Assembly (NCBI GenBank): GCA_022818135.1
Contig: JAFMSR010000002.1
Span: 40,313,759-40,377,758 of the forward strand
Source of the DNA: Saxidomus purpurata
Lineage: Eukaryota > Mollusca > Bivalvia > Venerida > Veneridae
Direction of reading: 5' to 3'
Length of the DNA stretch: 64,000 bases
This document shows positions 25,101-35,606 of this stretch, one piece after another. The notes below the pieces were generated by a model. That model was not told where the DNA came from and did no database searches. It was given only the letters and a program-made list of their open reading frames with translations. Each line of letters opens with the position of its first letter. The stretch's first letter is position 1. Made by a program: the position numbers and the translations under genes.

Positions 25101-28100
25101 CCCTTGAAAATTCTAATGTTATATAGCGTAAGAAATCCCCTTTAAAATTCAAATGTAATATAGTGTAAGAAATCCCCTAGAAAATTCTAATGTAATGTAG
25201 TGTAAGAAATCCCCTAGAAAATTATAATGAAATGTAGTGTAAGAAATCTCCCTGAAAATTCTAATGTTATATAGCGTAAGAAATCCCCTTTAAAATTCTA
25301 ATGTTATGTAGTGTAAGAAATCCCCTTTAAAAATATAATGTAATGTAGCGTAAGAAATCCCCTTTAAAATTCTAATGTAATGCAGCGTAAGAAATCCCCT
25401 TTAAAATTCGAATGTAATGCAGCGTAAGAAATCCCCTTTAAAATTATAATGTAATGTAGCGTAAGAAATCCCCTTTAAAATTCTAATGTAATGTAGTGTA
25501 AGAAATCCCCCTGAACATTCTAATGTAATGCAGCGTAAGAAATCCCCTTTAAAATTCTAATGTAATGTAGCGCAAGAAATCCCCCTGAAAATTCTAATGT
25601 AATGCAGCGTAAGAAATCCCCTTTAAAATTCAAATGTAATGCAGCGTAAGAAATCCCCTTTAAAATTCTAATGTAATGCAGCGTAAGAAATTCCCTTTAA
25701 AATTCTGATGTAATGTAGCGTAAGAAATCTCCCTGAAAATTCTAATGTAATGCAGCGTAAGAAATCCCCTTTAAAATTCTAATGTAATGCAGTGTAATAA
25801 ATCCTCATGAAAATTCTAATGCAATGTAGCATAATAATCTCCTAGAAACTGCAAATGAAATACAGTGTAAGAAATCCCCTTGAAAATTCGAATGTTTTAT
25901 AATGGAAGAAATCCCCCTGAAAATTCTCATGTAGTGGAAGAAATCTCCTTGAAAGTTTTAATGTACTGGAAGATAACCCCTTGGAAAGTCTAATGTAGTG
26001 TAAGAAATCCCAATAGAAATACTTATGTTGTATAATGTAAGAAATCTCGCTGTCAATTATATTGTTGTGTAAGAAATCCCTCTGAAAATTATAATGCAGT
26101 GTAAGAAATCCCCTTGAAAATTCTAATGTTATATAGTGTAAGAAATCCCCTTGAAAATCGAATGTGGTGAAAGAAATCCCCTTGAAGAATCTAATGTTAT
26201 ATAGTGTAAGAAATACCCTTGAAAAATCTAATGTAATATGGTGTAAAAAAGACCCTTGCAAAAATCTAACGTTATATGGTGTAAGAAAGACCCTTGAAAA
26301 ATTTTATGTTATATAATGTAAGAAATCCCCTTGAAAATTCTAATGTTTTGAAAAAAATCCTCTTGAAAATTCTTATATAGTGTAAGAAATCCCATTGGGA
26401 AGTCTAATGCAGTGTAAGAAATCCCCCTGACAATTATATTGTGGTGTAAGAAATCCCCCTGAAAATTCTAATGTTATATAGTGTAAGAATCCCCTTGAAA
26501 ATTCTAATGTAATATAGCGTAAGAAATCCCCTATAAAATTCTAATGTTGTATAGTGTAAGAAATCCCCCTGAAAATTCTAATGTAATGTAGCGTAAGAAA
26601 TCCCCTTTAAAAATTCAAATGTAATGCAGCGTAAGAAATCCCCTTTAAAATTCTAATGTTATGTAGCGTAAGAAATTTCCTTTATATTTCTGATGTAATG
26701 TAGCGTAAGAAATCTCCCTGAAAATTCTAATGTTATGCAGCGTAAGAAATCCCCTTTAAAATTCTAATGTAATGCAGTGTAAGAAATCCTCATTGAAAAT
26801 TCTAATGCAATGTAGCATAATAAATCTCCTAGAAAATGCAAATGAAATATAGTGTAAGAAATCCCCTTGAAAATTCTAATGTTTTATAATGGAAGAAATC
26901 CCCTAGAAAATTCTCATGTAGCGGAAGAAATCCCCTTGAAAAATTTAATGTAGTGGAAGATAACCCCTGGGAAAGTCTAATGTAGTGTAAGCAATTCCAA
27001 CAGAAATACTAATGTTGTATAGTGTAAGAAATCCCACTGACAATTAAATATTGTAGTGTAAGAAATCCCTCTGAAAATTATAAAGCAGTGTAAGAAATCC
27101 CCTTGAAAATTATAATGTTATATAGTGTAAAAAACCCCTTGAAAATCTAATGTAGCGAAAGAAATCCCCTTGAAGAATCTAATGTTATATAGTGTAAGAA
27201 ATCCCCTTGAAAAATCTAATGTAATATAGTGTAAAAAAGACCCTTGCAAAAATCTAACGTTATATGGTGTAAGAAAGACCCTTGAAAAATTTTATGTTAT
27301 ATAATGTAAGAAATCTCCTTGAAAATTCTAATGTTTTATAGAAAAAAAATCCTCTTGAAAATATGTTATATAGTATTAGAAATCCCATTGGGAAGTCTAA
27401 TGCAGTGTAAGAAATCCCCCTGACAATTATATTGTGGTGTAAGAAATCCCCCTGAAAATTCTAATATTATATAGTGTAAGACATCCCCTGAAAATTCAAA
27501 TGTAGTCGAAGAAATCCCCCTGTAAATTCTAATGTAATATAATATAAGAAATCCACTTGTAAATTTTACTGTAACATTATGTAAGCCATCTTCTTGAACT
27601 CTTCTAATGTTGTTGAAGAAATCCTTTTGAAAATTCTAATGTTGTGTAAGAAATCCAATTGGGAAGTCTAATGTAGTAAAGAAATCCCCCTGAAAATTGT
27701 AATGTTATATAGTGTAAGAAATCCCCCTGAAAATTGTAATGTTCTATAGTGTAAGAAATCCCCAAGAAAATTCTACTGTTATGTAGTGTAAGAAATCCCA
27801 CTGAAAATCCTAATGTTATATAGTGAAGGAAATCCCCTTGAAGATGCTTTTGTGGTGTAAGAAACCCCTCTGGAAATACTTATGTAGTATAAGAAATCCC
27901 CCTGAAAATTCTAATGTTAAATAGTGTAAGAAATCCCCCTGAAAATGCAATTGTGGCGTAAATCCCCCTCAAAATACTAATGTAGTATAAGAAATCCTTC
28001 TGAAAATTATAATGTTATGTAGTATAAGAAATCCCCTTGACAATTCTAATGTTATATAGTGTAAGACATCCCCTGAAAATTCAAATGTAGTGGAAGAAAT

Positions 28101-30378
28101 CCCCCTGTAAATTCTAATGTAATATAATGTAAAAAAATCTCCTTGTAAATTCTAATGTTACATATTGTAAGAAACTCTGAAATCTTCTAAAATAAAATGA
28201 AAGACATTCTTACTGGAAATTCGAATGTAGTGTAAAAATCCCATTTGCGAAGGAAACGTAGTGTTGATCTCGTGAAAATTCTAATGTTATATAGTATAAG
28301 GAATCTCCGTGAAAATTCTAATGTTATATAGAGTAAGAAATCCCCCTGAAAATTGTAATGTTACATAGTGTAAGAAACCCCCCTGAAAAATCTAATGTTA
28401 CATAGTATATGAAGTCCCCACTAAAAATTCTAATGCTATAAAGTGTAAGAAATCCGCTTGAAAATGCAAGTGGTGTAAGAAACTCCCCGTAAATACTACA
28501 TGTAGTTTAAAAAACCCCCTGAAAATTCTAATGTAATTATATAAGAAATCCCCCTGAAAATTCTAATGTAATGTAGCATAAGAAATCCCCATAAAATGCT
28601 AGAATGTAATAAAGTACTAAGAAATAAGATTGACCACAACTTTTTTGCACAACATGTTTCGACTTTATTGTACGTCTTTTGCAATAAATTACATTGTAAA
28701 TCATAACAAACAAGTAACTTTACGTATGCTAAACGTAGCGCGTAATATATAGTGCAAGAAAACCTCCTGAAAATTCTACTGTAGTGTAAGAAATGCCTCT
28801 GTAAATACAATGTTATATAGACTTGTGTATAAAATACCCCCTCAATTTCAAATGTTATATAGCATAAGAAATCCGCTTGAAACATCTTATGTCGGATTGC
28901 TCCAACATGAAGCGAGACTATATTGGCACAAAAGTGCATATAGTAATTTCACTGGGGAAAGGAGTTTTGTAAGAAAGAATTCTGTTATGATAACACCGAA
29001 AACTATTTGAATCACTCCATTTAACAAATTCATATGTACAATATTAATTAAAGTTACATGTAATGGTACATAGATTATAATAATAATACATAGACTGAAA
29101 GTCTTCGCATATGTGAATAAGTTCATTTTATTTTTTTTATTTTAACAAGCAGAATATCATTTTCGTTCCTCTAAAACTGTACTAAGCATATGACTGAGTG
29201 TCATTTTTGGAAGTTTATTACCTTCCATAGTCTGCACCAGAATTGGAATGTATACCCTACAACAGCCATTGGAACTTTTTTCCTACGCGAATCAATATAT
29301 GGTGCGTTAAAATGAAAGTAAAATCTTCCTAACACTCTTTTCATGTACAATCAGTTTGATGTAAATCTTTATTTTCAAACTTAAATGTAAATAATCTTTT
29401 TTGTACATAACAGATAGTTCCTTTGTGCGGACTAGGGGAAAGTCTGATCTAAATATAGATATTATGGTCTTATTTTCGGAAAATCAGCTAGAAGGTCATG
29501 TACTAAAAGTAGGAACAAAATGCTTCTAAGTCGGTCTATATTTAAACATTGATCTGATGTAGGGTCAGGATAAAATACCAATGTGGAACACTTAACATTA
29601 TTTTTAAAGCTTCCTCAGTATAAATCATAATTAAAAAACGAACTCGTATAAACAGTATATAAACGAAACTTGAAAAGAAATGTATAAAATGACGAAGCAG
29701 TTTTGAAATTAATTTAACCTAAATATTTAATGAATTAAACTTGATTTGTTAACTAAGAAGTCTGCTTAAATAGCACAAGGTGACCAATTTCGAAATCGCC
29801 TTCCATTTGTATTTCGATACTTAGATTATTTAATCGCGTCGTTACACTTTTCGCTAAAATTGAACACAAAACTTTCGTCTATTTAGAAAAAGGATTCGAT
29901 AACCTACTGTGTCCGCTATTTATTGAATGGGATCTCTGTTGTATAAAAAATCAACTTCAAAATTTCGATGTAATTTTCTTAAATGCATGAAGCATGCCTG
30001 TAGCCGGATAAACCCAAGAAAGGCAGTATAAATATCAATCCTTAAAATTTACAATAATAAGTCATAAATAATAAATGTAACGCTAAAAAAACAAGAAATT
30101 TAAAATACGTTACATTACCATTGCCATTCGATTCCATAGTTATGGCGAATAACGAGGAAAGTTTCCACGAGTATGAACACATTCAGGGCAGCCAGGCCCC
30201 AGAAACTCTGACTATCACGTGTGATGACCACTCTCCAAACTGCTAAAATGTTGTGAAGCACGAGAAGGCAACGGACGCTCAATGCCGCTATCACTTTTGT
30301 CACTTTAAGTCCATTTTTCTTTTTTGTAGTATTATTGTTTTCAACTTTAACGGAATCCATATTCTGCTTAAATTCCAT
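12543..30378 (-). CDS. TMEM26-like: TMEM26-like multi-pass membrane protein, copy 1 (3 exons, 390 aa)
   Basis: I assign this to the transmembrane protein 26 family from motifs it shares with vertebrate TMEM26: HNILAVWRV (residues 42-50), a W-C-P-C-F start of the third membrane segment (about 88), GRWMLP (203-208), SDIMEL and QDGPFL (306-311). The molecular function of the family is not established; in mammals TMEM26 is used as a beige-fat marker. Exons on the minus strand are 30378-30119, 20422-20161 and 13193-12543, joined by GT-AG introns in phase 2 and phase 0. The ATG follows an in-frame TAA 12 bases upstream. The product has a short basic N-terminus, about eight hydrophobic segments, a 60-residue Asn/Thr/Ser/Gln-rich linker, and a C-terminal tail (about 35 residues after the last hydrophobic segment) not seen in the other copies. 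Introns of 9.7 and 7.0 kb are inflated by repeats. No break is seen, so it is probably functional; extra 5' non-coding exons cannot be excluded. Confidence 0.85.
13930..14045. repeat. A/T homopolymer low-complexity tract in intron 2
   Basis: Runs of A then T interrupted by single bases, within intron 2 of copy 1. Its length may be unreliable in the assembly. Confidence 0.85.
14689..15075. mobile_element. TIR element filled with AGAGATATCTCT palindromes
   Basis: The ends are imperfect inverted repeats of about 35 bases: the left begins CTTGATATCTATGGCAAGCC (14689) and the right, read in reverse complement, begins CTTGGATATCTATCGCAAGC (15075 down). Both go on to a TTTACTATTTA phrase. Between them the palindrome AGAGATATCTCT and variants recur about every 25-30 bases (for example near 14751, 14829 and 15021). 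There is no coding capacity. It lies in intron 2 of copy 1 and looks like a MITE or foldback element whose interior is a palindromic minisatellite. Confidence 0.7.
15076..17226. other. Intron 2 sequence of copy 1, no gene recognised
   Basis: AT-rich intron sequence without recognisable coding exons. A poly-G run of about 20 bases lies at 16878-16897. Confidence 0.5.
17227..17320 (+). repeat. Dispersed repeat copy a (GTTTATAGTCCCGGCC … CTTGCCAAGACCC)
   Basis: This segment is repeated in opposite orientation at 20071-20110 and 60868-60966. Shared phrases are TTTATAGTC, GGTGAACTTGCCAAGACCC and ATGTATAC-like sequence after it. It is probably part of a transposable element family; the complete unit is not clear. 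Confidence 0.5.
17813..17909. repeat. Short tandem repeat, ~21-25-bp unit
   Basis: Four to five imperfect copies of the phrase GATAGGGTAACCACGACAC with CTT or CT endings, inside intron 2 of copy 1. Confidence 0.8.
17910..19733. other. Intron 2 sequence of copy 1, no gene recognised
   Basis: Overlapping frames on both strands at 18214-18543 are of higher GC than the surroundings but show no domain, and opposite-strand openness argues against either being real. The segment may be a decayed element. Confidence 0.4.
19734..19792 (+). repeat. Dispersed repeat (GTGCTTATTAGGTCCACC family), copy a
   Basis: Shares GTGCTTATTAGGTCCACCA, CCTC and CGGTACGACCCG in the same order with 46531-46586. The identity of the element is unknown. 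Confidence 0.5.
20071..20110 (-). repeat. Dispersed repeat copy b (inverted relative to copy a)
   Basis: GGGTCTTGGCAAGTTCACC followed by GACTATAAAC is the reverse complement of the phrases at 17227-17284. Confidence 0.5.
20161..20422 (-). CDS. TMEM26-like: Copy 1, coding exon 2 (residues 87-174)
   Basis: The exon follows a TTACTTACCAG acceptor, completes a split Trp codon, then reads WCPCFMTYLVATLPSVWLLQ (third membrane segment) and a Thr/Ser/Asn/Gln-rich linker with several N-glycosylation sequons (NQT, NDT). It ends CTG|GTATGA at a codon boundary. Length is 262 bases, so phases match the other copies. Confidence 0.85.
21060..21233. mobile_element. MITE with perfect CAGTCCAACCTCT terminal repeats and TA target site
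   Basis: The element begins CAGTCCAACCTCT (21060-21072) and ends with the exact reverse complement AGAGGTTGGACTG (21221-21233), with TA dinucleotides directly outside both ends (21058-21059, 21234-21235). TA duplication and CAG…CTG ends fit the Tc1/mariner/pogo superfamily. At 174 bases it has no transposase. It lies in intron 1 of copy 1. Confidence 0.85.
21236..22449. other. Intron 1 sequence of copy 1, no gene recognised
   Basis: AT-rich sequence with one short frame (21400-21582 plus) lacking recognisable content. Confidence 0.5.
22450..28890. repeat. 6.4-kb minisatellite array, 37-bp unit
   Basis: The unit is about 37 bases, of the type GTAAGAAATCCCC then TTTAAAATTCTAATGTAATGC, repeated about 170 times. 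Variants fall into families (AATGCAGC, ATGTAGCG, ATATAGTG ends; TTTAAAA, TGAAAA, AGAAAA centres). Older, irregular units lie at both edges, and unrelated sequence interrupts it at about 28610-28745. Larger duplications are visible: the block with AACGTTATATGGTGTAAG occurs at 26270 and again 988 bases later, and CTGAACATTCTAATG at 24663 and again 848 bases later. Because 37 is not a multiple of 3, the minus-strand frames with FQGDFLHYITLEFS-type repeats are by-products. It is entirely inside intron 1 of copy 1. Confidence 0.95.
28891..30118. other. 5' part of intron 1 of copy 1, no gene recognised
   Basis: No coding exon or distinct repeat was recognised between the minisatellite and coding exon 1. 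Confidence 0.5.
30119..30378 (-). CDS. TMEM26-like: Copy 1, coding exon 1 (residues 1-87)
   Basis: Starts at ATG (30378-30376) with an in-frame TAA 12 bases upstream and ends ATG|GTAATG in phase 2. Encodes a Lys/Asn-rich N-terminus of about 28 residues, the first membrane segment with LHNILAVWRV, and a second one (FWGLAALNVFILVETFLVI). The tail is much shorter than the 150-residue tails of copies 2 and 4. Confidence 0.85.
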
Positions 30379-31889
30379 TTTCTTATTTTAAAATGAATGG
30401 GCGTTTACAAACAATGGAGTATTAAATATATCGACGCGCAAGTGTTTGTCTTGAATCAGAAGTCCGAGGTAATCCATAGGCAAACTACAAGGAAGAAATG
30501 CAAATTTATATTTGCCAAAGACTCTCTCTGTGTAATTTAAACTAAAACTTCACATTTGTATTCAATTACTAGTTAAATAAAAATTATAAAACTTGAATGG
30601 CGCAATAGCCGAGACATGCCCTCCTCTATTATAATCATACAGGCAGATAGTCCAAACTTTTATTCATTATGTCAGTCACATTTCGAGAACAAGAATCAGC
30701 TGTAAGACATCCATTATTCTTTTAATAAAATGTTAATTATATGCTCCGAAAATGAAGTATATCTTTTATTTATTCTGTTTAAAGAGTGCCGGATGCTGTT
30801 TACTCGTACTGGTTATCTATTCACAAATTTTTTCTTAAACTAATACTTCTATCTCAAGCATCTATCTGTCTCAAGCTCGCCTTTATATGACAAAAAGTAA
30901 ACTCCGATTTCAAGTTATTATTAATAAGTCTGAATGAACAGAACATTATTTATGCGGTTTTGATAGCTCGTCTAGTGTCCTCGAAATTTAAGAATAATTC
31001 AATGAAAAACGACTCTCATTACAAACTGTTGTCAAAGCTACATACAGATTGAAAACTTTAAAAATTGTGTTCATTACGTGGGACATTAGCTTTTAACTCT
31101 AAACATTATGTTTTGTTTGCGCATGCTTACAAGAGAATGCACTTAAAGGTGTAGTTTTACGAAGTTCAACCATTCCCGAATTTAAACTTAAATATCACAA
31201 AAATTGGAGACAAATGTTTTTAGAAGAAGGACTATTGTTTAATTTGTGTTAAATATAAATGTAGAAAAGTGGGTGCGAACCAGGTTGTGTTTGTTTTGGC
31301 ATTTTCAATTAAACCAAGAAGTTGTGTGTTCTTTTTCAAAGCAAATTGAAAATCTGTTACCCTATTTAGGCTGAAGATAGCTATTCAAAACTCAAATAGA
31401 TATTTAATTTGCCGTGGAGAAAACGACATAGAAATAAAAAAAATAATAATTTCGCCAATCAATCACCACGCATAAATATTTTACAACTATGGAAAATACA
31501 CACAATAACACAACGACAGCCTTATTTGTTTTCACGCCAATACATTTTTTGTATGGTCACAACATTAATTAAGGTACTAAATACCTGTTAACTGTAATAG
31601 TAGTCTCGGATGTGTGTGACTCAGTAAAACTGAGTGACTGACTGAATTTACTACTTACATAGTTCAATTTCGCTTTTTCTCTCATCGCGTAATAATTTCG
31701 TCAGGCCCCTGCATTTGTAGAATAGTTATAATTCACCTGTAGTTGAAAAGTGATTTTCCAAGAAAGAGATGGTCGGCGCGATTTTGAGTATACATGTATA
31801 TGAAAGCGATGGTTGGCTAGATTCCATAGTAAAAAACTTTTCACGTTTGAATATTTGCAGTAAGAAGGAGCCGATGTCAGGGTGAGAAA
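30379..31889. other. Upstream region of copy 1, no gene recognised
   Basis: Would contain the promoter of copy 1. No TATA box or other element is clear enough to name. Confidence 0.4.
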
Positions 31890-31975
31890 AAGTGTGTACC
31901 CTGACCAAGACGCAAACCCCTTCGCTTACTAGGCTGTAAGCGCACATGCTCTCCCAACTGAGCTAATCGGCCGCT
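31890..31975 (-). repeat. tRNA-like sequence with canonical A box (SINE head or tRNA pseudogene)
   Basis: On the minus strand TAGCTCAGTTGGGAGAGC (31966-31949) is a textbook A box/D arm with a GCTC/GAGC stem. It is followed by an anticodon-like hairpin (CGCTTAC / GTAAGCG). The B box and T arm are degenerate (CTTGGTCAGGG), and the loop sizes do not fit a functional tRNA. Confidence 0.5.
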
Positions 31976-34639
31976 TACACACACTCTCCCCTATAGTGTT
32001 ATAAAATGACCGTTATTCACTGGTTGAGAAAGTATAATCACTCTACACTTACAACTAACATTAGTTTGGCCGGTAACAACATTATTGTCTTGAAAGATAT
32101 GAAGTTTACGTACTACAATTGTAAAACTATTTCAAGAAAGACTGAAATCGCAAGAATATTTCATTGACCTTTTTCATTCGGTATTATCCAACTAAAAGGT
32201 GTCTTACAGAGTAAATTTGTCAATTCAAAAAATGTTATTCATTTTACTTTTACTTTCATTGTCGGTTAAAAGGTTACCAACTTCCGGTTTAAAGTGAGAT
32301 TAATACGGCTGCACTGAAAAACAGTCACTAGCTGGGTTTTAACTCATGCCTCCTACCCAACATGAAAGTTGCGAGAAAGTAACACTGCATGTTTTCAAGT
32401 GATAGCAATTTGGTTCGTATTTCTGAAGCAGTCTTTGTCCTGTGTTACACTAGTGTCCGATATAATCTGTAATAGTTGTCATATTTTCTTCTTCTACTGA
32501 ATGTTTATATCATGTACTCTTTAGTCATGCCTCATTGTAAGTGTATATGTTCTATCAGGCAGATAGATTGGCGATGTTCCTTGAAAGATTTTTACATTTC
32601 GTATGCTCGTTGATATCAGTGTCAGTTTTAAACTTGACTTAGACGACGGATGGAATCTTTTTACCAAAAGAACTGTTCTCTTATAAGCATACCAAGCGAA
32701 ACAATTAATTATAACCCGTTAAAACCTCGCGAGACAACATGCATAATATAGAATAGCACTATAGGTCATATTAAAGAGATCATCACATGAGGAAATTCGC
32801 TAGAATACTGTGCTAAAAACCGCTGAAGTCTCTTGGGTCAAAGCAATTTATGCTAACTGACAGATTCTGAGTTAAATGTGAACTTGCAGACACTCATATT
32901 TGAACAGTCAATTAATAATTGATAAGTAGCCGTTTCATAACATTTTGCAGTTGAGGTTTTGCGATCTTAAAATCTGGAAGTGCGCTACCGGCAGAAATAT
33001 TATGAATTATGAATTACCGCTAGGGACCATTTAAACGTTTTTCTTCAAGTTGGATATGTTAGTAAAATTACATTTGTGCAAGTGGGGCGACTAGCAGTAT
33101 AATTTGGATTTGGACTATGTAGTTTATGCAGTTTTCTTCAAGCAACAAGATATACTAGTAACCGTGTAGAATACTGCATAGATAGATAATATTTTATTAT
33201 AGTGCCATGTGTATAGAACAGATATACATGTAGCATATGAATGCAATAAATAATACAAAACTACCGGCCCAACGGGCCTATAAATCACCTTACCCCTTTT
33301 TTCTATCATTAATTACTGGATACACACATATAAAATAATAAATTGAACAAGATAATACCACATGCACAAACAAAAGTGTCACACAGTCTGCTTCGGAAAG
33401 CCTTGATATTATAGAGAAAACAGGCACTAGATTAATGCACTAAAACAGCCATTATGAAATAATAGCGCTGTTCTGAAAATATTTAACAGCAGTATCATAT
33501 TTTCATTAAATTAATTACAAAATGCACCCATTAACAAAGAAATATTAACATGGTTTGTGGAAAAGAATTATCGATAAAACCATTAGCAAAAACCGATAGG
33601 GTTTTCATAGTAAATTTGTGTAAGGTTATAGAAAATTAAAAGAAAAAACAGAAATATTCCTGTTTAAATAGTTGCTACTTAACAAACAAACGTCGTAGGT
33701 ATATATCTAACCTCCTTAGAATGATCAACATCGCGTTATTGAATCAGTAACATAATTATAGACAAACTCTTGGTCTTGCACACATTTGTACAAGTCTGTT
33801 TTACTTAAGTACGAACTTTTTCACTGTGCAAATTGAATAATCTAAGAAGAGAATAATTGAATAGTGGTAAGATGCCTGTTTCACTAAGGAGAGCACAGTT
33901 TTACAAACAATGAAGAGTTAACCGTATGAGCCTAACCACTGTCATCGATCTAAGGTCATGCGAGGACACATGAACAGTCTGCTTCGCAAAAGTATCGTAT
34001 GTTAGTTAAGCTTGGGAGCATTACTTTGTGCCTTTGCATTAAATGTTCATGGGGTGAAATAAAATCTTTAGGCGTAGTAAAAATATTGTTCAGTACACTT
34101 GTTAATTTTTGACGAGCTAACTGAAGGAAATGGTTAACGGAGACTATAATACACAAATTTAATCTTTCAAAATGTACGTTCTGTTGAAATGTCAGCAATA
34201 ATTGTTATTTGAAGTTTTGTCAGTATTGATTTAGCTAGTCATGTATTTCATTTCGATACTATTGTACTTCCTACTTCTATCCTTTTAAACTTCTTTTATT
34301 ATTTATATGTGATCAATTTCTTTCATATCAAGTAACTGGTCGTAAATAGGAGATAGCCTTGGATTCAACCCTCTATATTCATTATTTATGGCTTGTCTTA
34401 TGCCCTTTCTCATAGTTTGGGATTCATTCTTATTTTACAATTTTTCTACGCGATTTCTTTTACCAAACTACAATATCCGAGTGCTGGTCTACAAAAGCAT
34501 TATTCTGTTTTTGTATTTTTGAATGAGTCGCCCCCTTTTCTTGAGGAGACACATTGTCTTTCCCTTTGATGTCTGTTAGTCCGCATTACCTTGTCTGCTA
34601 GTCATCGCAAACTTCATCAAACTTTCAGGGAAGCAGTAT
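31976..34639. other. Intergenic, no gene recognised
   Basis: AT-rich, with only short frames of no recognisable product (33124-33309, 33956-34198, minus). Confidence 0.5.
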
Positions 34640-35115
34640 GAAGTCTAGTTGTACATAATACAATTTGGGGTCATATGGACAAAGGTCAACATCACGGCGG
34701 CATTGAAAGTGCAATCTTCATATTCGAAACTCCTTGTTTGATTTGCATCAGACTTGGTGGAACACATCAATGTAAAGTCTAGTTGTGCATATCACAATTT
34801 GGGGTCATATGGCCAATGGTGAATGTCACAAGGACCTGGAATAGGAGAAAATCTTGTCCTCTTCTCATCTCCAAACCATTTGTTGGAATTTCATCAAACT
34901 TCGTAGAAACCATTGATATGAAGTCTTGTTATGTATATTGTACTTTGGTGTCATATGGTTAAAGGCCAATGTCAAAAGGGCATGAAATGTGGAAAAATAT
35001 TTCTTGCTGTACATTATGAAAAATGTTTTGTTGGAATGTCATCAAACTTGGTGGGAAGCACCACCATGAAGTGTAGTTGTGCATATTACAAATAGTGAGG
35101 TGTCATTTCGACCAA
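34640..35115. repeat. Tandem repeat, ~134-146-bp unit, about four copies
   Basis: The phrases CATCAAACTT, GAAGTCTAGTTGT and CAATTTGGGGTCATATGG recur. The last one starts at 34661 and 34795, with a degenerate form at 34941 and a remnant near 35089. This style of diverged tandem unit is common in mollusc TIR elements, but terminal repeats were not found here. Confidence 0.7.
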
Positions 35116-35249
35116 TGGAATTCTTTCTTATGGAAGGGACGGGGAAATGGGGGAGACATGTGTTTAAAAAAGAAACAATTTAGCTGTATTTTGTTTCACA
35201 TCATATTTAACTAACAATTTCCCAATCATTTTCACTACTACACAATTAC

Positions 35250-35494
35250 CTCCATCATTGTAATCATAAACATTACCAGTACTACGGTACTTGTTGCAAA
35301 CACTGGCTGCAGTTCGTCTGAAATATCAGGGTAGGTAAACTTAACGGCTTGATTTTCCAAAAGCTTGTACGAGTTATTCATACATGACACAACTGTCTTA
35401 AAGTCGGTGTATTTAATGCCTTTGTAGTTTTGTTTCCGGAAGGTCTCGTAGCTTTTAAACCGCCCGCAAACCATCAACAACCTTAACCTCCAGC
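35250..35494 (-). CDS. Candidate internal exon of an unidentified gene
   Basis: The minus strand carries an open frame (to 35606) with a GC-ending codon pattern unlike its surroundings. It contains the stretch KSYETFRKQNYKGIKYTDFK, spaced Cys residues, and a hydrophobic end STVVLVMFMITMM that could be a membrane segment. A plausible acceptor (GTTATTTCAAAG at 35495) and a good donor (GGAG|GTAATT at 35250) bound it, giving 245 bases. It shows none of the TMEM26 motifs, and no partner exons were identified. It could be an exon of another minus-strand gene, a retained fragment, or chance. Confidence 0.35.
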
Positions 35495-35606
35495 CTTTGA
35501 AATAACAGCACTTACTGAACATCCAGGTATTAACAATTTGCATTTTACACGCTATTGAACTATTTACGCAGTAGCAAAATAATGATAAATCGTAAATGAA
35601 AAACAT

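Noticed and set aside
22450..28890. Regular 37-bp repeat considered as a CRISPR-like array
   Set aside because: The repeat units are contiguous, with no unique spacers, in a eukaryotic intron.
25842..28939. Minus-strand frames of 65-147 codons with repeated FQGDFLHYITLEFS-like phrases
   Set aside because: They are translations of the 37-bp minisatellite; the frame rotates every unit, and there is no start, splice or domain support.
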